Source: Tissierellales bacterium (lineage in GTDB: Bacteria > Bacillota > Clostridia > Tissierellales > VENL01). From it: a DNA stretch of 64,000 nt. The number at the start of each line of letters is the position of its first letter. Positions within the stretch are counted from its first letter, which is position 1. The position numbers and the translations under genes are program-made. The stretch spans positions 1 to 64,000 of the forward strand of contig JANQLB010000023.1 of the NCBI GenBank assembly GCA_028280805.1, given 5' to 3'. This document shows, piece by piece, positions 27,664 through 36,997 of this stretch. The notes beneath the pieces are model-generated. The model was not told the origin of the DNA. It saw nothing but the letters and a program-made list of their open reading frames with translations, and did not search any database.

Positions 27664-28800
27664 ATGAAAGAAATTGAATTAATTGCAACATCTACTTTTG
27701 GATTAGAAGCAGTAGTTAAAAGAGAAGTACAGAACTTAGGGTATGATAATATTTCTGTAGAAAACGGAAAAATTAATTTTACTGGTGGTATAAGTGCAAT
27801 ACCTAAGGCTAATCTATGGCTAAGGACCGCAGATAGAGTTCTTTTAAAATTGGGTGAGTTTAAAGTAATAAGCTTTGAAGAACTTTTTGAACAAACAAAA
27901 TCTTTACCTTGGGAAAACTGGATTACCAAAGATGCAAAATTTACAGTTGTAGGAAAATCTGTGAATTCAAAACTATACAGTGTTCCTGATTGTCAATCAA
28001 TAGTTAAGAAAGCAGTCGTTGAAAAGCTCAAAACTATATATAATACAGAATGGTTTGAAGAAACAGGACCTAGTTATACTATACAAGTGTCAATTTTAAA
28101 AGACATAGCAACACTTACCATTGATACAAGCGGTGAAGGACTGCATAAAAGGGGGTATAGAGAAACAGCATTAGAAGCACCGTTAAAAGAAACTCTGGCA
28201 GCTGCGATGATTCAGCTTAGTTTCTGGAAGAAGGATAGAATTTTAGTTGATACATTTTGTGGTTCTGGAACTATTCCTATAGAAGCAGCTATGATGGGAA
28301 AAAATATTGCCCCGGGATTGCAGAGAAACTTTGTTTCAGAAGAGTGGCCGCAAATAGGAGAAAAACTTTGGAAAGAAGAAAGAGTTAATGCATTAAAAGC
28401 TATAGACCAAGATGTAAACCTAAAAATTTATGCCTATGACATTGATGAAAAAGCTATTGAAATTGCTAAGAATAATGCTTTTGAAGCAGGAGTAGATGAT
28501 TGTATTGACTTCACAGTTAAAGACGTAAGGAAGCTAGACTTTAATGGAGAATATGGAGTTATAATATCTAATCCACCTTATGGAGAGAGATTAGGAGATG
28601 AAGAAAAGGTAAAGAAGCTTTATAGTATAATGGGTCAGAAGTTTAATAGATTAAATACTTGGTCAAAATATATACTTACTTCATTTGAAGAGTTTGAGAA
28701 ATATTATAAAAAAAAGGCAGATAAAAAAAGGAAATTATATAATGGACGATTAAAAGTAAATTATTATCAGTATTTTGGGTCAAGACCACCTAAAAACTGA
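27664..28800 (+). CDS. THUMP domain RNA methyltransferase (RlmL/YpsC-like)
   Basis: 378 residues. The N-terminal ferredoxin-like and THUMP domains (about 1-160, beginning IELIATSTFGLEAVVKREVQNLGY) are followed by a class I SAM methyltransferase with motif I LVDTFCGSGTIPIEAAMM (about 195-212) and catalytic NPPYGERLGDEE (about 301-312). It belongs to the family that makes N2-methylguanosine in 23S rRNA (E. coli RlmL G2445, B. subtilis YpsC). The ribosome binding site GGAGAG is well placed. It is a single gene on the plus strand. Confidence 0.9.
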   Translation: MKEIELIATSTFGLEAVVKREVQNLGYDNISVENGKINFTGGISAIPKANLWLRTADRVLLKLGEFKVISFEELFEQTKSLPWENWITKDAKFTVVGKSVNSKLYSVPDCQSIVKKAVVEKLKTIYNTEWFEETGPSYTIQVSILKDIATLTIDTSGEGLHKRGYRETALEAPLKETLAAAMIQLSFWKKDRILVDTFCGSGTIPIEAAMMGKNIAPGLQRNFVSEEWPQIGEKLWKEERVNALKAIDQDVNLKIYAYDIDEKAIEIAKNNAFEAGVDDCIDFTVKDVRKLDFNGEYGVIISNPPYGERLGDEEKVKKLYSIMGQKFNRLNTWSKYILTSFEEFEKYYKKKADKKRKLYNGRLKVNYYQYFGSRPPKN

Positions 28801-28810
28801 CAAAGTTTAT

Positions 28811-28941
28811 ATAGACCTCCAATTTCTAAATAAAAAATATGCATAAAAGAATATATAAGTTCCATAGCAAGTTTAAATATTTAGACTAATTTCTCATATG
28901 TTTTTTCTTGAATAAAGTAAGGCTAGAAATTGGACATCTAT
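28811..28941. repeat. Inverted repeats of 18 bp enclosing a 95-bp spacer
   Basis: ATAGACCTCCAATTTCTA (28811-28828) and its inverted partner TAGAAATTGGACATCTAT (28924-28941) match at 16 of 18 positions. The enclosed stretch is AT-rich and noncoding. No target-site duplication is apparent. It may be a relic of a small nonautonomous element or a leader structure of the cupin gene. Confidence 0.45.
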
Positions 28942-28976
28942 GCAATAAAAATTTAAAACATAAGGAGGATTTTAAA

Positions 28977-29324
28977 ATGATTGTATCGCATAAAAGAGAT
29001 GTTAAAGGTGTAAAAATTGAAAGTCCAGAGGTTAAAGATGCTTTAATGAAGGTTCTTATATCTCCTAAAGAGGGATGGAAAGGATATGCAATGCGAGTAT
29101 TAGAATTAGGTGAAGGAGGATATACACCTAAACATACTCATCCGTGGCCGCATATAAACTATATAATTAGTGGAAAGGGGGTATTACATTTAGATGGAGA
29201 AAATCATGAAATTGAAGCAGGTTCATTTGCATATGTTCCGTCTGGTAAACTTCACCAATTCTCTAATAAAGGTAAAGAAAAATTTGAGTTTATATGTATA
29301 GTACCCGAAGAAGGACACAAATAG
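28977..29324 (+). CDS. Cupin domain protein
   Basis: About 115 residues forming one small beta-barrel cupin. The first cupin motif contains YTPKHTHPWPHINYIISGKGVLHLDG with metal-binding His residues, and the second contains AGSFAYVPSGKLHQFSNKG. Small cupins of this type bind metal and serve as sugar isomerases, dioxygenases or sensors; no substrate can be assigned. ATG 28977 has an excellent AAGGAGG, so the longer frame starting 23 codons earlier is rejected. No operon partner is evident. Confidence 0.85.
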   Translation: MIVSHKRDVKGVKIESPEVKDALMKVLISPKEGWKGYAMRVLELGEGGYTPKHTHPWPHINYIISGKGVLHLDGENHEIEAGSFAYVPSGKLHQFSNKGKEKFEFICIVPEEGHK

Positions 29325-29577
29325 AAAAATCTTAATAAAGACAGTAACCACCAGTAGTGATTACACTTAGTGTAAACCATATCTATAGTACATTTTAACA
29401 TGTTACCATATATGTGTTAGGAAAATTTAATATCTTTTTTTATTTAAAACTGTTATTATAGATATGGAAAAACTATTTATAAAGTAATCTAAAGTTTTTT
29501 GATAACTTTAGTAAGCTAAAAAAATAAGTGAAAGGGGGTACAGCTGTTATTGATATTTTAATGGCTGGACATAATTT

Positions 29578-30591
29578 ATGAAGAAACGAAGTATAGTATT
29601 TTTTAGTTTAATAATGGCATTAATAATGCTTGTTAGTGTAGGTTGTGCACCAAAAGAACCAAAAGAAATTTTAGAAGAAGGATTTATTAATTTATCAAAA
29701 ATTAAAAGTTCTCAACAACGTCTGGAATTTGATTTTAGTTTAGAAGCTGAAAACATTGATCCTATGTTACAATTATATTATGAAATGTTAAAAGATATTT
29801 CAATAGTTGTAGATTCAAAATCTGACTCTGAAAGTATGAGAAGTACAGGAGAGTTTATAGTTAATTTAGGTGGAATTGAATATACGATAGAGTTTTTTAT
29901 GACACCGGAGCAGATGGCATTTAAGTTTCCAACTTTAAATGAATACGTAGTACAAGAGATAGAACAAGAAATGTTAATGGAGGAAGATGATAAACAAGAG
30001 ATGCTTAACTTATTTCAAGAGATGACAACATCTATGTTAGCAAACATACAAGATGCTAATATTGTTAACAACGGAGATAAAGAGATAACAATATCTGAAG
30101 ATGATTTGAAAGCTACTGAGATAGCTGTTGTTATGGAAGATGGAGATGTTAAGCAGTTTATAGAAGAAATTATAGATATAACTATTGAAAATCCTCAAAT
30201 CAGAAAATATTATATTGAAGCGGTTAAATCAGCTCTTGTAGAAGAAGGTCAAGATATAACAGACGCAGAAATTGAAGTAATGCTAGATGAAATGAAAAAT
30301 GAAATAGATAAAGTTTTAGAAGAAATAAATAAAGCTCTAAATATTAAAACTTTAGATATGAAATACTTTGTAGATAATAAGAATAATATTAGAAAAGTTA
30401 TTTTTGACTCTGAAATTGATGTTAACGATGAAATATCACAACAAAGTCTTACTATAAAAATTAACGGTAAGAATGATGTTTGGGATATAAACCAAGAATT
30501 AGAAATTGATATTCCAGAGTTTAACGAAGACAACACAATTACACTTGAAGAATTTGTAAATCAAATGTTGGGCGGTATTATGTTTTATTAA
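29578..30591 (+). CDS. Predicted lipoprotein of unknown function, acidic
   Basis: 337 residues. The N-terminus MKKRSIVFFSLIMALIMLVS followed by VGC is a lipoprotein signal with lipobox SVGC (Cys 23), so the mature protein should be anchored on the outer face of the membrane. The rest is strongly acidic, helical in the middle (many Glu and Asp), with a possible beta half-barrel at the C-terminus (SLTIKINGKNDVWDINQELEIDIPEF). It resembles the generic fold of lipoproteins that bind hydrophobic ligands, without a named family. The ATG has only a weak ribosome binding site; a short open frame ends across it (ATGA), so coupling is possible. Confidence 0.78.
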   Translation: MKKRSIVFFSLIMALIMLVSVGCAPKEPKEILEEGFINLSKIKSSQQRLEFDFSLEAENIDPMLQLYYEMLKDISIVVDSKSDSESMRSTGEFIVNLGGIEYTIEFFMTPEQMAFKFPTLNEYVVQEIEQEMLMEEDDKQEMLNLFQEMTTSMLANIQDANIVNNGDKEITISEDDLKATEIAVVMEDGDVKQFIEEIIDITIENPQIRKYYIEAVKSALVEEGQDITDAEIEVMLDEMKNEIDKVLEEINKALNIKTLDMKYFVDNKNNIRKVIFDSEIDVNDEISQQSLTIKINGKNDVWDINQELEIDIPEFNEDNTITLEEFVNQMLGGIMFY

Positions 30592-30597
30592 AAAACT

Positions 30598-30627
30598 AGA
30601 GGGCTAATTAAACAGCCCTCTTTTTTA
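30598..30627. terminator. Bidirectional terminator between the lipoprotein and MATE genes
   Basis: AGAGGGCT (30598-30605) pairs with AGCCCTCT (30614-30621), flanked by A- and T-runs. The MATE stop codon lies within the loop. Confidence 0.88.
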
Positions 30628-31969
30628 TTATCTTCTTTTGCCATCTTCCCGTCATATACATACCATATCCAATAATACAAATAATTAAATTACTTAGTAT
30701 CATGGCATACCAAACAGAATTTGTACCTAAGTTAGTGAAATTTTTAAATATAAGTATTAATGGAATTCTAAGTCCCCAGAGCCGTCCCATCATTATAGTC
30801 ATAGCCATAAGAGTATGTCCTGACCCCTGGAAAGTTCCAACAAAAACCTGAAAGAACCCCATTAAAGGTACACTAGCTACTATTAATTTTAAATAATAAG
30901 TTGCCTGTTCATAAACTTCAGGAGTATTTGTAAAATTACTTACGACATTACCTGCCAGAATGAAAAGAATAGTTCCTCCAAAAATTAAAACAGCTGTAGC
31001 CAAAAAAGTACTTGTTCTTACAGCTTTTTTTGCTCTAGATATGTTATCCGCACCAAGGTTTTGACCAACTATAGTAGCTAAAGCATTACCTATGCCCATG
31101 ACAGGCATTAATATTAACGAGTTTATCCTATTTCCTATTCCAAAAGCTGTAATAGTTGATTCTCCAAATGAAAAAATAAAAATATTAAGAACAATAAAGC
31201 CTAAAGCAGCAGTAGATTGACCTATTGAAGCCGGCCATGCTACTTTAATGAGCTTATATAAAACTTTCTTATTAAGTGATAGATGACTTCTGCGAAGCTT
31301 TATACCCTGTTTTGATAAAAACAATGTATAAACAGCATATAAAGAGAATATTCCTCTTGATATAACTGTCGCAATAGCAGCTCCACCAATACCTAAATCT
31401 AAATTAAGTATTAGAATCGGATCTAGTATCATATTGAGAGCTACTGAAATTCCTCCATAAATCATTGGAGTAAATGTATCTCCCTGACCTTGTTTTATAG
31501 CTGTAAAGGCAAAGAAGATAAACATAGTAGGCATTCCTAAAAATATTATACTAAGAAATTCAACTGCTAGATCATACATAGCACCTTCAGCACCCATAAA
31601 TCTGACAATAGCAGGTACAGCGAAATAACCTATTACTCCTAGTATTATAGAAAAAACTGTAGAGAAAGATATAATTTGTCCTGCTACTTTAGTTGCTTCA
31701 TCCATTCTATCAGAACCGGTATATTGGGATATTAGAGCTGTACCACCAACAGACACACCTATTCCAAGAGCCATCATGAAAAAAATAACAGGCCATACTA
31801 AAGTTATAGCACCTACTGCAGTATCACCCAGCTTACTTACCCAATAAGTATCAGTTAAGTTATATATCGTTTGGATAAAATTATTTAACATAATAGGTAA
31901 AGCTAATGTAATAATTACTTTAGTCATATTACCATTTAGTATCAGGTGTCGTTTTTGTTCAAATTTCAT
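30608..31969 (-). CDS. MATE family multidrug exporter
   Basis: About 453 residues with twelve predicted transmembrane helices in two similar halves. LALPIMLNNFIQTIYNLTDTYWVSKLGDTAVGA is the typical first helix and loop of MATE transporters. The DinF/NorM-like family uses Na+ or H+ gradients to expel cationic drugs. ATG 31969 has GGAGG five bases upstream; a Met four codons earlier overlaps it. No regulator is adjacent, and substrate is unknown. Confidence 0.92.
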   Translation of the reverse strand: MKFEQKRHLILNGNMTKVIITLALPIMLNNFIQTIYNLTDTYWVSKLGDTAVGAITLVWPVIFFMMALGIGVSVGGTALISQYTGSDRMDEATKVAGQIISFSTVFSIILGVIGYFAVPAIVRFMGAEGAMYDLAVEFLSIIFLGMPTMFIFFAFTAIKQGQGDTFTPMIYGGISVALNMILDPILILNLDLGIGGAAIATVISRGIFSLYAVYTLFLSKQGIKLRRSHLSLNKKVLYKLIKVAWPASIGQSTAALGFIVLNIFIFSFGESTITAFGIGNRINSLILMPVMGIGNALATIVGQNLGADNISRAKKAVRTSTFLATAVLIFGGTILFILAGNVVSNFTNTPEVYEQATYYLKLIVASVPLMGFFQVFVGTFQGSGHTLMAMTIMMGRLWGLRIPLILIFKNFTNLGTNSVWYAMILSNLIICIIGYGMYMTGRWQKKIIKKRAV

Positions 31970-32136
31970 ATTAGCCTCCATAATATTATGAGTATTTAAA
32001 TATATTATATTATACCATGAATTATTTCGAGTATCAAAATAAATTTAAAGGTTTTCTAAAAATTATGTGGAATGTATGAATATAATTTAACTTTATGTTT
32101 GATAGAAATAATAATTTTAAAGAGGAGGAAGAAAAA

Positions 32137-32958
32137 ATGAAAATTTATATCTCGGCAGATATTGAAGGTATTTGGGGAGTAGTTTCAAAATCACATATCA
32201 TGAATACTGGAAAGGATTATGAACGAGGTAGAAAACTAATGACAGATGAGGTTAATATAGCTGTAGAAGAAGCATTTAAAAATGGAGCTAAAGAAATAAT
32301 CCTTAATGATTCTCACGGAAGTATGGACAATATTATCATTGAGCAGTTACATCCGAAGGTAAAGCTTATAAGTGGGCAACCAAAGCCTTTAAGTATGATG
32401 GAAGGTATTGATAATACGTTTGATGGAGTTATGTTTATAGGGTATCATCCTAGATCGGGAAGTCAAAATGGAATATTTGATCATACTTATTCAAGCAGAA
32501 GCATAGCAGAAATAAAAATAAATGACAAATCCTTAGGAGAATGCGGACTAAATGGTAGAGCTGCCGGATACTATGGAGTTCCGGTAATTTTTCTATCAGG
32601 TGATACTACTGTAACAAAGCAGGCTAAAGAAGAAATAGGAGATATAGAAACCTTAGCGGTAAAGGATTCTTTATCAAGATACTGTGCAGCAAATCTGTCA
32701 AGATTAGAGTTAGAAACTAAGTATAGAGAAAAAATAAAAGCTGCTTTTAATAATATCAGTAAGTATCCAATCATATCATATGACGGTGAAATAAAGCTGG
32801 AAATAACATTTTATTCTACTGTAATGGCAGATAGTGCTATGCTTATTCCAAGAGTTAAGCGTGAAGATGATAAGAGTGTATCCTATATCAGTAATGATTA
32901 TATGGAAATTTATAAGCTGTTTAGAGTAATGATTTCATTGGCAAGATTAGATTCTTAG
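32137..32958 (+). CDS. M55 family D-aminopeptidase (DppA-like)
   Basis: About 273 residues. Zinc ligands expected from B. subtilis DppA are present: D8 and E10 in ISADIEG, H60 in LNDSHGS, H104 in GYHPRSG, and E135 in LGECG. FDHTYSS supplies the catalytic His (116). DppA cleaves D-alanyl dipeptides to recycle cell-wall material. ATG 32137 follows AGAGGAGGAAG; the frame extends 14 codons upstream but without a ribosome binding site. No peptide transporter genes are adjacent. Confidence 0.92.
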   Translation: MKIYISADIEGIWGVVSKSHIMNTGKDYERGRKLMTDEVNIAVEEAFKNGAKEIILNDSHGSMDNIIIEQLHPKVKLISGQPKPLSMMEGIDNTFDGVMFIGYHPRSGSQNGIFDHTYSSRSIAEIKINDKSLGECGLNGRAAGYYGVPVIFLSGDTTVTKQAKEEIGDIETLAVKDSLSRYCAANLSRLELETKYREKIKAAFNNISKYPIISYDGEIKLEITFYSTVMADSAMLIPRVKREDDKSVSYISNDYMEIYKLFRVMISLARLDS

Positions 32959-33025
32959 CTAAATTTTCAAATATTCTCTTGCATTTTCATATTTACTAAC
33001 TTTGTTCTAATTTGTCTAAAGTTTG

Positions 33026-33057
33026 AGTCGGGATTATAATTAATCCCGACTTTTTTA
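33026..33057 (+). terminator. Terminator after the D-aminopeptidase gene
   Basis: AGTCGGGATTA and TAATCCCGACT form an 11-pair stem followed by TTTTTT. Confidence 0.92.
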
Positions 33058-33239
33058 TGTTTGTATTTAATAAAATATTAATAATACCATTGAGACTAGT
33101 TATTATTGGTAAAAGATATAAATAAATATGTGTATGTAAATCTTATATATTTGGCAATAATTAAATATATAAGAAACTTTGATAAATAGATAGTTAAGCG
33201 TTGATGATATTCATACTAAAATAACAAGTGGTGATTTAA

Positions 33240-34736
33240 TTGAAAAATGTCGTGTTACTAATTGGTTTTTATAATGAAAATGCTTTAGGAATAAAGTATT
33301 TATCTAATGCTCTTCAAAAAGCAGGATATGAACCTAAAATTTTATACTTTAAAAAATTTAACAGTATAAATCCTAAAAGTGCTACAGATATAGAGATTAA
33401 ATTATTATTAGATTTAATAAAAGAAGTAAAGCCGTCTTATATTGGAATGAGTGTTATGGCATCCTTATACTTAGAATCGGTTTATATGGTAACTAATGCC
33501 GTAAAACAAAACTTTGATATACCAATAATCTGGGGCGGAGTTTATTCAACTTTATTTCCAGAAAAAGCATTAGATTATGCTGATTATGTAATACGAGGAG
33601 AAGGAGAAGAAGCCTTTGTAGAGTTGTTGGACTTTCTTAAGTCTGACGGTGATATTTCTAGTATTTTAAATCTTGCGTATAAAAATAAATATAATGAGGT
33701 AGTTATTAACGATATAAGACCGTTAAAGGAAAGGCTGGATGAATTAGGATATCCGGAGATAGGCGGCGAAGGAAAATACTTTATATATAACAACATTATT
33801 TCTCAAGGGGATCCACAGCTTAAAGATATGGTGTATGAGATGAGTGCTTCAAGAGGTTGTCCATTTGCTTGTTCTTATTGCTGTTCTATAAGCTTAAAGA
33901 GAATTTATACTAATAAAGGAAAATATGTTAGATTTAGAAGTGTTGAGAGTGTAATAAATGAATTATTGGAAGCAAAAAAAAGGATTAAAAACTTAAAGGC
34001 AATACATTTTTGGGACGAAATTTTTTCAGATGATCCTAAGTGGATAGATGAATTTAAAATAAGGTATAAAAAAGATATTGGGATACCTTTTAAAATATGG
34101 GGGCATCCTCTTAAGATAAATAAATATACTATTGACGCATTAGTAGAAGCAGGACTTTACCAAATAGTTGTAGGGATTCAAAGCGGTTCTTTACGGGTAA
34201 GAAAAGATGTTTTCAATAGAACTGAGAGTCAGGAAAAAATCATAGAATCCAGCAGAATATTATCAGATGCTGGAGTTCCCAGAGTAATTTATGATTTTAT
34301 GTTACAGCATCCATTTGAAAATACAGAAGATTTAATTGATACCTATAATTTATGTATACAATTAAAGCATCCGTTTGAACTCCAGATTCACGGGTTAAAT
34401 TTCCTGCCCGGTACTGATATTGTAAAAAAAGCTGTTAGAAAAGGTTTTTTTACTAAAGAGCAGCTTGAAAAAATAATGTACAGCAACATGCAACAGCAAT
34501 ATGATATGTATTGGGGAACAGAGAGATTAGATAAAAATACTGATGACAGTGCATGGATTTCTCTTATTTACCTTACTCAATTTCCTAAGTTAAGACCTTT
34601 GGTGGAATTGTTGGCAAGTGAAGTTAAGAAGGGGAATAGTGGTAAGGTAGTATTGACATTGAAAAAAATCATGTCTCGTGCTAAAATGTTAAAAAGCTTA
34701 ACTGAGAAGGCAAAATTAGTTATTAGGAAAAGATAG
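33240..34736 (+). CDS. B12-binding-domain radical SAM protein
   Basis: 498 residues. An N-terminal Rossmann-like B12-binding domain spans about 1-135 (VVLLIGFYNENALGIKYLSNALQKAGY ... WGGVYSTLFPEKALDYADYVIRGEGEEAF) but lacks an obvious DxHxxG motif. The radical SAM domain has CPFACSYC (C207, C211, C214) for the 4Fe-4S cluster and later VVGIQSGSLRVRKDVFNR. The C-terminus is basic and helical. Class B radical SAM enzymes methylate or rearrange unreactive carbons; the substrate is unknown. TTG start behind GGTGAT. The RdhA-like gene begins 33 bases downstream, indicating an operon. Confidence 0.9.
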   Translation: MKNVVLLIGFYNENALGIKYLSNALQKAGYEPKILYFKKFNSINPKSATDIEIKLLLDLIKEVKPSYIGMSVMASLYLESVYMVTNAVKQNFDIPIIWGGVYSTLFPEKALDYADYVIRGEGEEAFVELLDFLKSDGDISSILNLAYKNKYNEVVINDIRPLKERLDELGYPEIGGEGKYFIYNNIISQGDPQLKDMVYEMSASRGCPFACSYCCSISLKRIYTNKGKYVRFRSVESVINELLEAKKRIKNLKAIHFWDEIFSDDPKWIDEFKIRYKKDIGIPFKIWGHPLKINKYTIDALVEAGLYQIVVGIQSGSLRVRKDVFNRTESQEKIIESSRILSDAGVPRVIYDFMLQHPFENTEDLIDTYNLCIQLKHPFELQIHGLNFLPGTDIVKKAVRKGFFTKEQLEKIMYSNMQQQYDMYWGTERLDKNTDDSAWISLIYLTQFPKLRPLVELLASEVKKGNSGKVVLTLKKIMSRAKMLKSLTEKAKLVIRKR

Positions 34737-34769
34737 ATATAACAGAAGCTTGTGAAGGGAGATTTGATC

Positions 34770-35828
34770 ATGAAAAGAATTGATGAAAGAGATACCATGT
34801 TTGCTAGGATGAATTATAAAGAAGGAACACCTCAATATGATGAATATTATAATAGAAATAAAGATAAAAAGGAAATAGATGACAAAATCAGGAAAAAACC
34901 TCACATATGTGGAGAAGGAACTGCTATGTATCATCCTGTAAATGCTCCTATAGCAGATGCAAATTTTAAATTCTTAAATGATATAAAACACTTATCTGAA
35001 GGAACGGTAAACTCTAATAAAGTAGAGGTTAATGATGAAGAAATGACAAATAGAATCAAGGGGCTGACAACTCATTATGGTGCAAAGTTAGTAGGAATTG
35101 CTAAGATGGAAGAACATTATTTTTACAGTCACAGAGGCAGACATGATGAGGTCTATGGTCAAGAGGTTAAAATCAAGCATCCCTATGGTATTGTTTTTGC
35201 TGTAGAAATGGACAAGCAGATGATTAACAGATCACCTCAAATATCAGAGGTAATAGAGACATCTAAGGCATATGTAGATGCAGCAATAATTGGAATGCAA
35301 ATTGCTTATTTTATTAGAGAACTTGGTTATTCTGCAAGGAATCACATGGATGCAAATTATTTAGTGGTTGCTCCTTTAGTAGCTAGAGAGGCTGGTATAG
35401 GTGATATAGGAAGAAACGGAATATTAATTACAAAGGAATACGGCTCTAGGATAAGATTAGGTGTTGTGACAACAGATATAGATTTAACTCCAGATAAAAG
35501 AGTGGACTTTGGTTTACAAGAATTTTGCCGAAGATGCAGCAGATGTGTAAGAACATGTCCAGGGAAGGCTATACCTTCAGGAGAGCCCTTGGAAATAAAT
35601 GGAATAAAAAGGTGGCAGATTAAACAAGAAGATTGCTATAACATGTGGCGTAGTATTGGCACAGATTGCGGTATTTGTATCTGTAGTTGTCCCTTTAGCC
35701 AAGGGATAGATAAAGATAAAATAGATAAAATAAAAGATTCCCAAAATGAAATAGATAAAATTTTAGAAGAGTATGATGAAAAATATGGTATAAGACCATA
35801 TATAAAAGAGCCACCTCAGTGGCTCTAG
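34770..35828 (+). CDS. RdhA/QueG-like 4Fe-4S cobalamin reductase
   Basis: About 352 residues. The C-terminal ferredoxin region has C253, C256, C259, C263 (CRRCSRCVRTCP) and a second set C289, C300, C303, C307, the pattern of reductive dehalogenases. The middle domain (about 95-250) has the nitroreductase-like, cobalamin-binding features seen in RdhA and QueG (ARNHMDANYLVVAPLVAREAGIGDIGRNGILI). There is no twin-arginine signal, so it should be cytoplasmic. ATG 34770 follows GGGAGATTTG. Pairing with a radical SAM/B12-type protein suggests a shared cobalamin-based pathway. Dehalogenation is only one option. Confidence 0.85.
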   Translation: MKRIDERDTMFARMNYKEGTPQYDEYYNRNKDKKEIDDKIRKKPHICGEGTAMYHPVNAPIADANFKFLNDIKHLSEGTVNSNKVEVNDEEMTNRIKGLTTHYGAKLVGIAKMEEHYFYSHRGRHDEVYGQEVKIKHPYGIVFAVEMDKQMINRSPQISEVIETSKAYVDAAIIGMQIAYFIRELGYSARNHMDANYLVVAPLVAREAGIGDIGRNGILITKEYGSRIRLGVVTTDIDLTPDKRVDFGLQEFCRRCSRCVRTCPGKAIPSGEPLEINGIKRWQIKQEDCYNMWRSIGTDCGICICSCPFSQGIDKDKIDKIKDSQNEIDKILEEYDEKYGIRPYIKEPPQWL

Positions 35829-35834
35829 AATTCC

Positions 35835-36833
35835 TTATTGGATTGTTGAAGCTGTTGTGGATGTAACAGTAATTGAAGAAATTAAAGCTGCGTTTTGAGC
35901 TTGAATGATAGTTTCTATAGAAGTATTAAGACCAGTTTCAATTATAGAAATATCATCATGTATATTTTTAATTACTTTAGATATAACCATTAATACTGCC
36001 ATAGTTAAGTTTATATCCTTTAGCCTTTTGAGATGTTTCGTTGTATTAAGTATGTTAAGTATATCTTTAATTTCCTTTATTTCATTTTCAAGGTTTTTAT
36101 CAACAATAGACATAAGACCAACTAGTGAATAATGAAGTCTTTTAACCTTTAATCCTTCTTCAATAAGATTTTCATATATATTATTACATTTATTAACTAT
36201 AAAATCTTTGTTTTCAAGATCAGCCAGCATCAATATATGTGATAAAAATTGAAGGTCATTTCCATTCTTAAAATTCCCTTCACTTAATTTTGAGTAATAA
36301 AATTCTATTTCTTCAAGTAAATCATCTATTGGTTTGTTAAGCTTAGAAAGTAATACTGCTAAAGGATAGTCTGATTGTGAAGTCAAGAAATAATGATAGC
36401 TTTTCATACCCTTATAAATTTCAAAAGCTTTTAAAATTCTTTTATTTAAATCTTCATCTGTATCATGAGTGACCATCAAAGACAAAGCAGATATATTAGT
36501 AAATGGACCTTTTTTAAAGCCATTCGATGTCAATCCTTCTTGATACTTAATTAATTCATGAAACTTATCTTTTGGATTATCATATTTAGTCAAAAGCATC
36601 GCAGAAATTGAGAATTTTTGATGAGAGTGAAGTGGCGAAAAAAGACTTGCATTACTTTTTATATAGCTACTCAAGTCTATAAACTCATTAAAGTTAAATT
36701 CTTTTTCGTTTATAACGTACAGTAGTGCTATCATCATAAGTAGTTGATTTTGAGCTTTCCACTTAAGTTTATTGTGTAAGCTATTAAAAATTTTTAAATA
36801 TTTATTTACATAGCTGTCTATATCACTACACAA
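35835..36833 (-). CDS. DUF4003 family protein
   Basis: About 332 residues, all-helical and soluble. Segments such as FSPLHSHQKFSISAMLLTKYDNPKDKFHELIKYQEGLTSNGFKKGPFTNISALSLM and YHYFLTSQSDYPLAVLLSK match the DUF4003 family found in Firmicutes. Function is unknown. The ATG at 36842 abuts AAGGAG, so I prefer TTG 36833 nine bases further. It converges with the RdhA-like gene, whose stop is six bases away. Confidence 0.78.
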   Translation of the reverse strand: MCSDIDSYVNKYLKIFNSLHNKLKWKAQNQLLMMIALLYVINEKEFNFNEFIDLSSYIKSNASLFSPLHSHQKFSISAMLLTKYDNPKDKFHELIKYQEGLTSNGFKKGPFTNISALSLMVTHDTDEDLNKRILKAFEIYKGMKSYHYFLTSQSDYPLAVLLSKLNKPIDDLLEEIEFYYSKLSEGNFKNGNDLQFLSHILMLADLENKDFIVNKCNNIYENLIEEGLKVKRLHYSLVGLMSIVDKNLENEIKEIKDILNILNTTKHLKRLKDINLTMAVLMVISKVIKNIHDDISIIETGLNTSIETIIQAQNAALISSITVTSTTASTIQ

Positions 36834-36936
36834 AAAAACCATCTCCTTTTATTAATATCTATAATAATATTATAACATAACATTAAAAAATGTTACCTTA
36901 TGTTTGCACATAATAATGAATTTCTATTTAAGTAAT

Positions 36937-36963
36937 AAAAAAAGCGGCTAGTTTAGCCACTTT
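36937..36963 (-). terminator. Terminator after the DUF5362-like gene
   Basis: Minus strand AAAGTGGCTA-AAC-TAGCCGCTTT (one G-T pair) followed by TTTTATT. Confidence 0.82.
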
Positions 36964-36997
36964 ATACTGAAAATAAGTTGTTTATACTATACAATTT

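Noticed and set aside
29361-29375. Short palindrome TTACACTTAGTGTAA before the lipoprotein gene, and a second one, TAACATGTTA, nearby
   Set aside because: Six- and five-base arms are expected by chance in a gap of this size; no matching regulator or second copy seen.
33240-35828. A genuine organohalide respiration operon
   Set aside because: The RdhA-like protein lacks a Tat signal and no membrane anchor (RdhB-like) gene is adjacent, so respiration is not supported.
35808-35828. Hairpin AGCCACCTCAGTGGCT at the end of the RdhA-like gene as a terminator
   Set aside because: It lies inside coding sequence and no T-run follows on either strand.
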